Assembly: GCA_004124475.1 (NCBI GenBank)
Contig: SCKK01000040.1
Location: 1 to 33,675 of the forward strand
Source: Fidelibacterota bacterium
Lineage (GTDB): Bacteria; Fidelibacterota; Marinisomatia; Marinisomatales; SCKK01
Direction of reading: 5' to 3'
Length of the DNA stretch: 33,675 nucleotides
Shown here: in pieces, positions 17,138 through 25,364 of the stretch
Layout of the letters: each line of letters starts with the position of its first letter
How positions within the stretch are numbered: position 1 is the first letter of the stretch
Notes under the pieces: model-generated
What the model was told of the DNA's origin: nothing
The model's input: the letters and a program-made list of their open reading frames with translations, nothing else
Database searches by the model: none
Position numbers and translations under genes: made by a program

Positions 17138-18037
17138 TCAGCCTATTCCCAATAGTGAAGAAACGTATTCATGAGCGTTGAATTCAATAAAATCACTTAA
17201 CGTCTCTCCAATTCCGATGAACTTGACAGGAATTCCAAGCTCTCGGTATATTGAAAAAACAATTCCTCCTTTGGCTGTGCCGTCCATTTTGGTCAGGATG
17301 ATGCCATCTATAGGTACGTTTTTATTAAACTCTCTTGCCTGAATAATGGAATTCTGACCCAGATTTGCGTCTATCACTAACAACGTCTGAATTTTGAACA
17401 TTGGGAATCTTTTGTTGAGAACTCGATACATTTTTTGAAGCTCATTCATCAGGTTTTTATAAGTATGAAGTCTGCCAGCAGTATCCACAATGGAATAACC
17501 GATATTTCGCGCTTGAGCAGATTTTAAACCATCAAACAATACGGATGAAGGATCTTTAGTTGCTTTATTATAGATCAACGAGACATTTGTTTGAATACTC
17601 CACTTCTGTAGCTGCTCTACCGCCCCCATTCGGTAAGTATCTGCGGCTACTATAATGACCGATTCACCCTTCTTGTTTAGATAGTAGGCAAGTTTTACTG
17701 CGGATGTTGTTTTCCCTGTTCCGTTTACACCCACAATTAAAATCACGACAGGGGTTTGCTTAAGTATGAGTTGGGAATCTGCCGTTTGTTCCAAAAGAGA
17801 AAGTAAATAATTCCTCAACTCAATCTGTGGATTGTGATTAAATTTCTGATACCGCATCCATTCAATAATGTCAACAGTTGTTTCAATACCTACATCTGAT
17901 CCCAGTAGAATTGCCTCAAATTCTTCTAATGTCTCATTCGATGGTCGCCCTAAAGTTAGTCTCTTTGATATGGATTGTAACAACCCCCGGGTTTTTGACA
18001 ATGAGGCAAATAACTTGGTTACTTGATTAAATACCAC
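17138..18037 (-). CDS. ftsY: Signal recognition particle receptor FtsY
   Basis: A 299-residue SRP-family GTPase that docks ribosome-SRP complexes at the membrane. It has the NG core only and no long acidic A domain. The N domain carries the LEEFEAILLGSDVG helix. The P-loop is GVNGTGKTT at 103-111, then DTYRMGAVEQLQ, DTAGRLHT at 185-192 and ILTKMDGTAKGG. Two usually invariant blocks are altered: DTFRAAA reads DTYRMGA, and the DATTGQN motif reads DANLGQN. The start appears to be a GTG at 18037. It is the last gene of the operon, 15 bases after the phosphatidyltransferase gene and followed by a terminator. Lipid synthesis and membrane targeting are thus linked. Confidence 0.93.
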   Translation of the reverse strand: MVFNQVTKLFASLSKTRGLLQSISKRLTLGRPSNETLEEFEAILLGSDVGIETTVDIIEWMRYQKFNHNPQIELRNYLLSLLEQTADSQLILKQTPVVILIVGVNGTGKTTSAVKLAYYLNKKGESVIIVAADTYRMGAVEQLQKWSIQTNVSLIYNKATKDPSSVLFDGLKSAQARNIGYSIVDTAGRLHTYKNLMNELQKMYRVLNKRFPMFKIQTLLVIDANLGQNSIIQAREFNKNVPIDGIILTKMDGTAKGGIVFSIYRELGIPVKFIGIGETLSDFIEFNAHEYVSSLLGIG

Positions 18038-18052
18038 CTATTTATGTAACAG

Positions 18053-18616
18053 TTATTTTCTGTAAAAAGAGATATGTAATGTCAAATAAAATATCCAACT
18101 AATTATCAATAAAACAGTAGCAACGATAAGAACATAATAATTATATGGAGTTAGCTTAATGATATAAAGAAAAATAGCAAGTGTTGAAATTCCTACACTC
18201 CATTTCCCCATATTTATCGATTTGAGTGTTATGTCGTATTGATTCATTATAATAAGAGCAGAAATGGAAATACTCAAATCCCGTATTACATACAAGATAA
18301 AAAACCACAACGGAAAATATCGACTGTTATCCAAAATTAAAAATAATAAAACACCAAGAATAATAATTTTATCTGCCACGGGATCTAAGATTTTACCAAC
18401 ATTTGTGATTTCGTGAGCACGTCTAGCGAATATCCCATCAAGGAAGTCCGTAACCACAGCGAGTATTATAAATACTACAGTCCATGCGATTAATTCCTTA
18501 CTAAGACAATAGACAATGGGTATTGTAAGAAAAGCTCTCATCACACTTAAACCATTGGCTAAAGTGATAATTCGAGTAGGGTCAGTAATTTTAATTTTAT
18601 CAGGTCGATTTGACAT
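18053..18616 (-). CDS. pgsA: CDP-alcohol phosphatidyltransferase (PgsA-like)
   Basis: A 187-residue integral membrane enzyme. It shows the complete family motif DxxDGxxARx8GxxxDxxxD as Asp57-Asp60-Gly61-Ala64-Arg65-Gly74-Asp78-Asp82, plus about five hydrophobic helices. Length and motif context fit CDP-diacylglycerol-glycerol-3-phosphate 3-phosphatidyltransferase, the committed step to phosphatidylglycerol. Other acceptor alcohols cannot be excluded. The gene start overlaps the end of the ABC ATPase gene by 17 bases and the end lies 15 bases from ftsY, so all three share a transcript. Confidence 0.87.
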   Translation of the reverse strand: MSNRPDKIKITDPTRIITLANGLSVMRAFLTIPIVYCLSKELIAWTVVFIILAVVTDFLDGIFARRAHEITNVGKILDPVADKIIILGVLLFLILDNSRYFPLWFFILYVIRDLSISISALIIMNQYDITLKSINMGKWSVGISTLAIFLYIIKLTPYNYYVLIVATVLLIISWIFYLTLHISFYRK

Positions 18617-19931
18617 AAGTATTCACGGTCTGTTTTAATGGAGTAATTGATCCTTTATCAAATTGAAGTATATAATCGCATAACTCCTTACATATGAATT
18701 TATCATGAGTGGCAATAATTAAATGTTTCCTATCCATTATTTTCCTTAAAAAGGTTATAATTCTATTTTTCTGTTGAAATCCCAGAGAAAAAAGGGGCTC
18801 ATCCAGAATGATAATTTCATAATTCGCAAAACACAAAATATGAATCATCACAATTCGTACAATTGATAATTTTAAAGTGTGTATCGATTCATTTTTTACC
18901 ACATCCCATATAATCTGGAATGTCCTTAAAGACTTTACTAATTTTCGAATAGATGATTGGTTCATGAGGTGATGAGCAGTTAATTCGTCAGTAACCTCTA
19001 AAAATGTCCTGCCTCCAAGGATTCGCTCTGGGAATTGTGGTAATAATCCATAATTAACACCTTTATTACCGGAAAGAGTAATCGAAATTTTTCCACTTTT
19101 CTCTTTAAGGATTCCTACGATTAAAAAACCAAGAGTAGATTTCCCTACTCCATTATCACCCAATAGACCTAACCCTCGAAAGGGTCCAATAGTCAGATCT
19201 ATTTGTGTAAATATTGGGTGGTTACTATCATAATAGAAAGACAAATTATTCAATTGTAGTGTTGCAGTGCCGGGTGTTTTGTTCCACTCTGAAGTGTTAA
19301 CATTGTCAGAAAATTTAGTGTTGATGAGTCTGTCTAACCTTAACTCCCAAGTATAGTCTGAATATTGGTAATCTGAAATGGAAGTTGATGCCCATATAAT
19401 AACCGCATCTGTTTCACGAACATAAGATTTAAGCATCGATATCATGCGATGTTTATTCTTCACACTGAGAAAAGCAAGACCATCATCAATAATCACTACT
19501 TTAGGATTCAAAGATAGAGATGTAACTAAATTTAAAATTTCTTTTTCTCCACCAGACAAAGTAGAAGGATGACGATCAAGTTCTTGGCAGAGTTCGTATT
19601 TTCTTATACAATCTATAATTCCTTTTTGAATATCCTCAGTTTGCCGGCCTAAATTTTCAAAATTAAACGCCAATTCCTTGTAAAGAGTGGGTGCAACTAT
19701 CTGATCATCAGGGTCTTGCATGACAAGGACAGAATCATAATCGTTTGATAAATCAGTTATTTCAAAATTTGTTTTCTCCAAAGATAATTCAAGACCCGCA
19801 AGTTTTTGACATAAACTGGTTTTACCAATTCCACTTTCCCCATAAATCAGATTAATCCCACTATGAAATATCATTTTTTTTGGGGGTGAACTAAATCTGG
19901 GGAATTCTATACTAAATGATAATTCAGTCAC
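18600..19931 (-). CDS. Tandem ABC ATPase with one canonical and one degenerate site (ECF/CbiO-like)
   Basis: A 443-residue protein made of two fused ATP-binding cassettes. NBD1 has Walker A GESGIGKTS (31-39) and an intact signature LSGGE (125-129). Its Walker B ends IIDD, with Asp150 in place of the catalytic Glu, and no switch His follows (IIWAST). NBD2 has Walker A GDNGVGKST (258-266), a full Walker B IIILDEP and switch His409, but the signature is replaced by LKLSIVR. In the head-to-tail dimer this gives one canonical site (NBD2 Walker with NBD1 signature) and one degenerate site. The layout resembles fused EcfA/CbiO energising subunits of ECF vitamin or metal importers. No membrane partner is encoded nearby. 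It overlaps waaA by 8 bases and pgsA by 17 bases. Confidence 0.82.
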   Translation of the reverse strand: MTELSFSIEFPRFSSPPKKMIFHSGINLIYGESGIGKTSLCQKLAGLELSLEKTNFEITDLSNDYDSVLVMQDPDDQIVAPTLYKELAFNFENLGRQTEDIQKGIIDCIRKYELCQELDRHPSTLSGGEKEILNLVTSLSLNPKVVIIDDGLAFLSVKNKHRMISMLKSYVRETDAVIIWASTSISDYQYSDYTWELRLDRLINTKFSDNVNTSEWNKTPGTATLQLNNLSFYYDSNHPIFTQIDLTIGPFRGLGLLGDNGVGKSTLGFLIVGILKEKSGKISITLSGNKGVNYGLLPQFPERILGGRTFLEVTDELTAHHLMNQSSIRKLVKSLRTFQIIWDVVKNESIHTLKLSIVRIVMIHILCFANYEIIILDEPLFSLGFQQKNRIITFLRKIMDRKHLIIATHDKFICKELCDYILQFDKGSITPLKQTVNTYVKST

Positions 19932-21207
19932 GGATAATGCCCCGCACTACCCGTGTTGCAGAACCGATATTCTTATGAATTACTCCTGTCGCACTGGAAC
20001 TTGATTTCAGAAAGTAATCTTTATCATTTAACAATTTTTCTAATGTTTCGTGAAATTCCTTATCGTTAGAGATAGAGAATCCGCCTCCTGCTTCAATCAA
20101 TTCCTCAGCAGCATAAGAATTATGGAACTTCGGTCCGAAAATTGTAGGAAGCCTTGCAATCGCCGGTTCCATCACATTATGAATTCCTGTAGAAAAGCCA
20201 CCACCCACGTAGGCAATCCTTCCATGCCAATATAGCTCAGCCAATTTACCGACAGAATCAATGATGATGACTCGTGATTCTTCCATCTCACCGTTTTTAC
20301 ATTCCGACATTAGTTTCACATGTATGTCTACAGTTTCAAATGCTTTTTTGGCTTTTGAAAAATATTTTTCATCCGGTTCATGAGGTACCCAATAAAGATA
20401 GAAATCCTCTCTCGTTCGCATAAGTTCCAGCAGCGTATCAAGTATTATTATCTCATCCTCAGGCCAGACACTGCCAGCAATTAACCGTAGATCTCTTCCC
20501 ATGATTGATTTTGATCTATCTACACTATTTTTATCAGCCAATTCCTTAACACGATCATACCGAGGATTGCCCAAAACACGTACAAGTGCCGTAGAATTAT
20601 TTCTCAATAACTTCCTTACTCCTGTATGATCCTTTTCTGATACTGTATAAATCGTATTGATGCTTCCATATACATGTCGGTAAAAACTTCTGATAATCGG
20701 AATTAATTTTGTGCTATTACTGGGAATTCGTGCTGAAAATACAGTTGTTTTTACATTAAGTTTCTGTGCGGACCAGATTAAATTGGGCCACACATCATAT
20801 TCTGCAAAAATCAATTTGTGGGGTTTAGCTATTTTAAGTACTCTAAAACTATTCCAATAAAAATCTACGGGAAGATATATTTTCAGATCAATGTCACTAT
20901 CATTTACATGTTGATATCCCGATGGGGAGAAAAAACTTACGATACATTTACACTCAGGTTCGATTTCCTTCAAACCTGATAATACAGGACGAACCTGTTC
21001 ATATTCTCCATGAGAGGCTGAGTGAAACCAATATACCAGGTCTTGCGGACTTCTGTCTTTAAAGAAAGTTTGTAATTTGGTGATTGTTTTTCGCCTCCCT
21101 ACAAATCCCTCCTTAATTTTTCGATTAAATAAGGATGATATTCTGGCAATAATATAAATAACCGGCAGGAATAATAAATTGTAAACTAATTGCCAAAAAA
21201 TTTTCAT
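19924..21207 (-). CDS. waaA: 3-deoxy-D-manno-octulosonic acid (Kdo) transferase
   Basis: A 427-residue GT30 enzyme that transfers Kdo from CMP-Kdo to lipid A precursor on the inner face of the inner membrane. An N-terminal membrane anchor (residues 5-25) is followed by FHSASHGEYEQVRP, which contains the catalytic Glu68 region. IFAEYDVWPNLIW, GNPRYD, AGSVWPEDE and the donor-site block YVGGGFSTGIHNVMEPA follow, all typical of WaaA/KdtA. The gene starts one base after the GT9 gene and overlaps the ABC ATPase gene by 8 bases. It marks this organism as a lipopolysaccharide producer and connects functionally with the LptE-like gene further left. Confidence 0.94.
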   Translation of the reverse strand: MKIFWQLVYNLLFLPVIYIIARISSLFNRKIKEGFVGRRKTITKLQTFFKDRSPQDLVYWFHSASHGEYEQVRPVLSGLKEIEPECKCIVSFFSPSGYQHVNDSDIDLKIYLPVDFYWNSFRVLKIAKPHKLIFAEYDVWPNLIWSAQKLNVKTTVFSARIPSNSTKLIPIIRSFYRHVYGSINTIYTVSEKDHTGVRKLLRNNSTALVRVLGNPRYDRVKELADKNSVDRSKSIMGRDLRLIAGSVWPEDEIIILDTLLELMRTREDFYLYWVPHEPDEKYFSKAKKAFETVDIHVKLMSECKNGEMEESRVIIIDSVGKLAELYWHGRIAYVGGGFSTGIHNVMEPAIARLPTIFGPKFHNSYAAEELIEAGGGFSISNDKEFHETLEKLLNDKDYFLKSSSSATGVIHKNIGSATRVVRGIIRD

Positions 21208-21208
21208 A

Positions 21209-22210
21209 TCAGGTTAATGCTCGATTTATTCCATCCATGACCATTTCTGGGGTGATTTCTACCATACAGTATTGTTCCTTCCGGAAACAGGGTCTGCTTC
21301 CATTTTTCGAACATGGTTTGCACCATAAATCGATACCTGTTTCTACCGATTTGTCTAACCTTACATGAGCTCCCGTTTCATGTGATGTAGGTCCTGTGAT
21401 CAGCACGACCGGAGTACCTACCGCTTCAGCACCATGAATGAGTCCGGTGTCGCTTCCGATAGCTAATTTTGCGTTAGACATAATCGCCATAGCAGTTCTA
21501 AGATCTGTCTTTCCTTTTAAATTTATTACACCGGATACTTTTTGAGCAATTTCATCACAAATTGTATCACTTTTACCTCCCAGAATGACGATATCAAAAT
21601 TTTGGTTAAGCGATTGAACGAGCTTAATATAATAATTAAGTAACCACATTTTTGTTCTCCAAGCAGCGCCAGGAATTATGGTAATGTATTCCTTTTGAGA
21701 ACTATAGGAATCGATAAATTTTACCGCTCTTTTTTTTTCATTGCGTGTCAAATGGATTTGAGGTTGTGATAAACTATCTCCCTGAATGATCCGATTTACA
21801 CTTTGCAGGTAGTTATCGGAAATGTCATATGTATTGCTAAATTGATTGATATGAAGATAAAACAATAAAAACCTACGCAATCTGTTTTTTTTATAAACAG
21901 TCCATTCTCCATTCTTGGAATACCACTTTAATAATTTACTTCGAAGGGAATTGTGAATATCAAAAATGGCATGATAGTTTTCATCATCGATTGCCTTAGA
22001 TAAGCGACGTAATTCCAACAGTTTTACATTCCTGTTTAAAACAATAATTCGATCAATGTTAGGATGTTGCTCTAAAAGTGGTGCAAAATCCTCCAATGTT
22101 AGAAAGTGAACTTTACATGATGGATAATTCTCTTTTATTTTTGTTGGTAACGGAGTAGAAAAAATAATATCACCCATTGAACTGAATCGAATTAAGAGAA
22201 ATTTTTCCAT
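21209..22210 (-). CDS. Family 9 glycosyltransferase (ADP-heptose:LPS heptosyltransferase-like)
   Basis: A 333-residue GT9 enzyme. It opens FLLIRFSSMGDIIFSTPL, the acceptor-domain signature of WaaC/WaaF/RfaF proteins. It also has ITIIPGAAWRTKMW and the donor-binding block SNAKLAIGSDTGLIHGAEAVGTPVVLITGPTS split over about residues 245-278. The C-terminus carries a four-Cys cluster (WCKPCSKNGSRPCFRKEQYC), common in GT9 proteins of this type. It likely adds heptose to the inner core built on the Kdo added by the adjacent waaA product. Which core position it modifies cannot be told. The gap to waaA is one base. Confidence 0.88.
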   Translation of the reverse strand: MEKFLLIRFSSMGDIIFSTPLPTKIKENYPSCKVHFLTLEDFAPLLEQHPNIDRIIVLNRNVKLLELRRLSKAIDDENYHAIFDIHNSLRSKLLKWYSKNGEWTVYKKNRLRRFLLFYLHINQFSNTYDISDNYLQSVNRIIQGDSLSQPQIHLTRNEKKRAVKFIDSYSSQKEYITIIPGAAWRTKMWLLNYYIKLVQSLNQNFDIVILGGKSDTICDEIAQKVSGVINLKGKTDLRTAMAIMSNAKLAIGSDTGLIHGAEAVGTPVVLITGPTSHETGAHVRLDKSVETGIDLWCKPCSKNGSRPCFRKEQYCMVEITPEMVMDGINRALT

Positions 22211-22279
22211 GTTTTACTCTCGTTCAAGTCTTCGTTCAATTTATGAAATAGAATACTGCTAAGTATCTATGAATGAACC

Positions 22280-23302
22280 CTAATTAGTCCGGTTTACATT
22301 ATAAGTAGCCAGTTCAATAATTGATGTTTTATACTCACTATCGGGAAAAACTGAGAGAGCTTCTATCGCTGTCTCAGTGAATTGATCAATTTTCTTTTGA
22401 GCATATTCAAACCCACCATAGTCAACCACTATTTCAGTTAATCTTTTTATATCTTTTTTTGAGGAATGATTATATAAAGTTTTTTTGAGATGTACTTTTT
22501 CTGAAGCTGTTAAAGGACTTGATAATGTATGTATAATGGGTAAGGTAATCATATTTTTTGTGATGTCCGAATTTGTATCTTTTCCAGTTACATGCTCTGA
22601 CCCAAGAATATCAAATAGATCGTCTTTAATCTGGAATGCCATACCAAAATTTTCTCCGAACTCTCGCAGGGATTCCCTTTCCTGACCACTATTAGATGAA
22701 GTAATCACACCAATTTCACAACATGTGGCTAAAAGGGATGCTGTTTTATTTTTAATCATTTTGTAATAAACTTCTTCACTCATATTTTTCTTAATACTTT
22801 TTTCTATCTGAATCATTTCTCCCGTACTTAACCTCTCAGCCGTTGTAGAAATTAAATCCAATGCATCAAAATCCCGTAGTCTGATCAAATTTTCTAAAAC
22901 TTTACTTAATAAAAAATCTCCCATGATTATGGCAGTTTTATTTTTCCACAGTTTGTTGATTGTAGGAAACCCCCTACGTTTTTCTGCATCGTCAACAACA
23001 TCATCATGCAATAAGGTGGCGATATGTAGTAATTCCACGATGGCTGCAGCCTTGTAACTGTTTAAAGTTGGACCGCCAGTCATTCGGGCAGCCAATATAG
23101 TTAAAATAGGTCGAATTCCTTTCCCTTTATGTCGTATAACATATTTGGTGATAATATTAATTAATCTAACCTCAGACTTTAGAGCTACTTCGAACTCCTC
23201 CTGGAAGAGTTTAATATCTTCGATGATCGGCTTGATTATTCTTGTGAGTTCAGCTGATTGTTTCACTGTATGAAATTTAAACCACTTCCCTGAATTATAC
23301 AC
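22280..23302 (-). CDS. Polyprenyl diphosphate synthase (long-chain, IspB/HepT type)
   Basis: A trans-prenyltransferase that elongates allylic diphosphates with isopentenyl diphosphate to make the side chain of a respiratory quinone, probably menaquinone. The first aspartate-rich motif is LLHDDVVDDAEKRRG and the second is QIKDDLFDILG. GKGIRPILTIL and LLATCCEIGVITS are also conserved. The open frame starts at a GTG (23302), but family members normally begin near the VKQSAELTRIIKPI segment. A second GTG at 23266 is therefore a likely alternative start, giving 328 residues. It lies 69 bases before the GT9 gene and 80 bases after tatC. Confidence 0.9.
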   Translation of the reverse strand: MYNSGKWFKFHTVKQSAELTRIIKPIIEDIKLFQEEFEVALKSEVRLINIITKYVIRHKGKGIRPILTILAARMTGGPTLNSYKAAAIVELLHIATLLHDDVVDDAEKRRGFPTINKLWKNKTAIIMGDFLLSKVLENLIRLRDFDALDLISTTAERLSTGEMIQIEKSIKKNMSEEVYYKMIKNKTASLLATCCEIGVITSSNSGQERESLREFGENFGMAFQIKDDLFDILGSEHVTGKDTNSDITKNMITLPIIHTLSSPLTASEKVHLKKTLYNHSSKKDIKRLTEIVVDYGGFEYAQKKIDQFTETAIEALSVFPDSEYKTSIIELATYNVNRTN

Positions 23303-23382
23303 CCGCTATATAGGAACCACAATTCCGATAGTGAAAGGTAAAAACTGATGATCTCAAACATTTTTAGATGCCTAACCACGTC

Positions 23383-24114
23383 TTAAACTTTCTTGACAAA
23401 TAATTTGGACAGCCAAATACTGATTTCATACAATATAATTAGCGGTATAGACATCATAAGCAAACTTATTGGGTCAGGGGGTGTGATAAATGCTGATAAA
23501 ATCAAAATCACGACGATTGCATGGCGCTGATAATGTCTCATAAACGGCGGTGTAACTAATCCAATAGAAGATAGAATAACAACCAATACCGGTAACTCAA
23601 AAACCAATCCTGCTGCTAAAATTATCCAAATCAAATAACTGAAGTAGTAATTGATAGAAAAATTATTCTCAACATCAACATAACCAACTGATGTAAAAAA
23701 TTCCATGGAAAATGGGATGATAACAAAATAAGCGAATAACACACCAGTTAAGAAGGCAATAAAAGAAAAAAAGATCACCGGAAAAGCATATCTTCTTTCA
23801 TTTTTCAATAACCCAGGTGCGATAAACTTCCATAGTTGATAAGTCAGAACCGGTAGAGCTAAAATAAATCCCCCTGCCAGAGAGATAAACCATTTTAGCA
23901 TAAACATACCATGAACTTTCAATACCTGGAGTTTGGGGGGGTTCTCTAAGATTTTTACAGGCCGTAACATGATTTCAAAAATCTGATCTATAAACAAAAA
24001 AATAATCATAGAACCAATGACAATTCCAATAATTGATTTAATCAGTCTCCACCTTAATTCTTCAAGATGATCAAGGAATGGCATTCCACTTTTATTTGTC
24101 ACTGTTTTTTTCAT
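23383..24114 (-). CDS. tatC: Sec-independent (twin-arginine) translocase subunit TatC
   Basis: A 243-residue membrane protein with the six-helix TatC pattern. The N-terminal cytoplasmic segment reads MPFLDHLEELRWRLIKS, the signal-peptide recognition region with the conserved Glu and Arg. FWKFIAPGL appears here as LWKFIAPGLLKNERR, with the conserved Phe-Ala-Pro-Gly loop. The end has AFITPPDPISLLMMSIPLIILYE, typical of the fifth and sixth helices. TatC recognises twin-arginine signal peptides and, with TatA/B, exports folded proteins. No tatA or tatB gene is seen in this window. It precedes the quinone-prenyl synthase gene and follows a cluster of palindromic repeats. Confidence 0.95.
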   Translation of the reverse strand: MKKTVTNKSGMPFLDHLEELRWRLIKSIIGIVIGSMIIFLFIDQIFEIMLRPVKILENPPKLQVLKVHGMFMLKWFISLAGGFILALPVLTYQLWKFIAPGLLKNERRYAFPVIFFSFIAFLTGVLFAYFVIIPFSMEFFTSVGYVDVENNFSINYYFSYLIWIILAAGLVFELPVLVVILSSIGLVTPPFMRHYQRHAIVVILILSAFITPPDPISLLMMSIPLIILYEISIWLSKLFVKKV

Positions 24115-24133
24115 TGGGTTAATTTACCGTATC

Positions 24134-24179
24134 GCCTGTCTGCCCAGCCTCATTGCAGGCAGCGGACGGGCAGGCAGGC
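24134..24179. repeat. REP-like hairpin between meaB and tatC
   Basis: GCCTGTCTGCCC (24134-24145) pairs with GGGCAGGCAGGC (24168-24179) with one mismatch. The loop holds GGACGGGCAGG, shared exactly with the repeat at 12731-12741. It is much more GC-rich than its surroundings. It is the first of four palindromes within 24134-24370. Confidence 0.65.
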
Positions 24180-24254
24180 AGGGCTTTTCTATAAAGATCA
24201 CGATGGTCACAATGGACTCTCCGCAGGGTATTTTAGACAATACTCCCTATCTGT

Positions 24255-24277
24255 CCCGCCTGATCAATCTCGGCGGG
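24255..24277. repeat. Short GC-rich hairpin between meaB and tatC
   Basis: CCCGCC (24255-24260) pairs with GGCGGG (24272-24277) around an 11-base AT-rich loop. It belongs to the same repeat cluster and no T-tract follows. Confidence 0.45.
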
Positions 24278-24300
24278 TAGGCGACTGGCAGGCAATTCTT

Positions 24301-24322
24301 CTCCGAAGGAGCTCCTACGGAG
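24301..24322. repeat. Palindrome containing the meaB stop codon
   Basis: CTCCGAAGGAGCTCCTACGGAG is a 22-base palindrome written here in two halves: CTCCGAAGGAG followed by CTCCTACGGAG. Only one mismatched pair breaks it. The TAG stop of meaB (24315-24317) lies inside it. The palindrome is therefore part of the gene's 3' end. Confidence 0.6.
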
Positions 24323-25310
24323 CATTATTCCAATTCTCTTTTAATTCATCCCCCCCGACATGTCGGGGGGACGTAGCTATGTTCTTTATTAATTGTCTGG
24401 CAGCTTTTATTGGTGAAAGATTGTCTTGCTTCAGATACATCAATTCTTTTTGAAATAGAGCTTCTTTTTCTTTCGTCCAAAAATATTTCTCTAATTCTTC
24501 ACGCACTGCATTTCTTACCCTTGTTTTATATTGTTCCAATCTTCTAAGTTTAAAAGTACCTGAATTTTTAAACTGTTGAAGTAATTTGTTGCATTGGTGA
24601 AACAATTCTTTAATACCTCTACCTTCCGTTGCAACTGTCTGTATGACCTCAGGAATAAACTCCTTATCTAATGACGTTTTTTCCAGGTAATCATTAATTA
24701 ATCGAGTGATCCGATTTGCGCCTTCCCTATCGGATTTATTCACAATGAAAATATCCCCGATTTCAACCGGACCAGCCTTCATGACTTGGATCTCATCTCC
24801 GGATTCCGGCACGAGAATTACAATTGTAATATCCACATTTTTCACAATTTCCACTTCCGCTTGCCCTACCCCGACAGTCTCAAACAGAATATAATCTTTC
24901 CCCGTACAAGCGATAATATCAGCCAGATAGTGAGATGTACGAGCCAACCCACCCATATACCCTCGGCTTCCCATACTTCTGATGAATACGCCTTCATCGA
25001 GAGAATGTTTATTCATCCGAATTCTATCCCCTAAAAATGCCCCTCCGGAAAAAGGGCTTGTCGGATCAACAGTGATGACACCTACCGTCTTACCCTCTGA
25101 CCTGAATTCTTTTATCAGTCCATCAGATAAAGTGCTTTTTCCCGCACCGGGAGGACCTGTCACTCCAATCCGAATAGCTTGATGAGCATGAGCATACAGC
25201 ATATTCATGATTTCTTCTGAATCTGATTGACCGTTCTCAATTAAACTCATCAAACGAGAAACTGTTCGTATCTCGTTTTTCTTTAATTTTGTAAGGATTT
25301 CTTTGGTCAT
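24315..25310 (-). CDS. meaB: MeaB/ArgK-family G3E-type GTPase with palindrome-derived C-terminus
   Basis: A 331-residue GTPase that protects and reloads adenosylcobalamin-dependent methylmalonyl-CoA mutase. The P-loop is GVTGPPGAGKST at 49-60. VDPTSPFSGGAFLGDRIRM and ETVGVGQAEVEI are conserved family blocks, and NKSDREGAN serves as the guanine-specificity motif. The C-terminal SPIKAARQLIKNIA is near the usual family end. The last 20 or so residues (TSPRHVGGDELKENWNNAP) are encoded by a perfect palindrome and part of a second one. The mutase gene itself is not in this window. It lies 54 bases after the Crp/Fnr gene and may be co-transcribed with it. Confidence 0.92.
   Translation of the reverse strand: MTKEILTKLKKNEIRTVSRLMSLIENGQSDSEEIMNMLYAHAHQAIRIGVTGPPGAGKSTLSDGLIKEFRSEGKTVGVITVDPTSPFSGGAFLGDRIRMNKHSLDEGVFIRSMGSRGYMGGLARTSHYLADIIACTGKDYILFETVGVGQAEVEIVKNVDITIVILVPESGDEIQVMKAGPVEIGDIFIVNKSDREGANRITRLINDYLEKTSLDKEFIPEVIQTVATEGRGIKELFHQCNKLLQQFKNSGTFKLRRLEQYKTRVRNAVREELEKYFWTKEKEALFQKELMYLKQDNLSPIKAARQLIKNIATSPRHVGGDELKENWNNAP
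24351..24370. repeat. Perfect 20-bp palindrome inside the meaB 3' end
   Basis: Six C, GACATGTC and six G form a fully self-complementary sequence. On the coding strand it is translated as part of SPRHVGGD, near the meaB C-terminus. No member of this shape is needed for MeaB function, so it looks like an inserted repeat that extended the coding region. Confidence 0.7.
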
Positions 25311-25364
25311 AGTCTTATTCAGACCAATGGTCGAAAGAGTTGAAGATGTAAGGATAATTTATCC

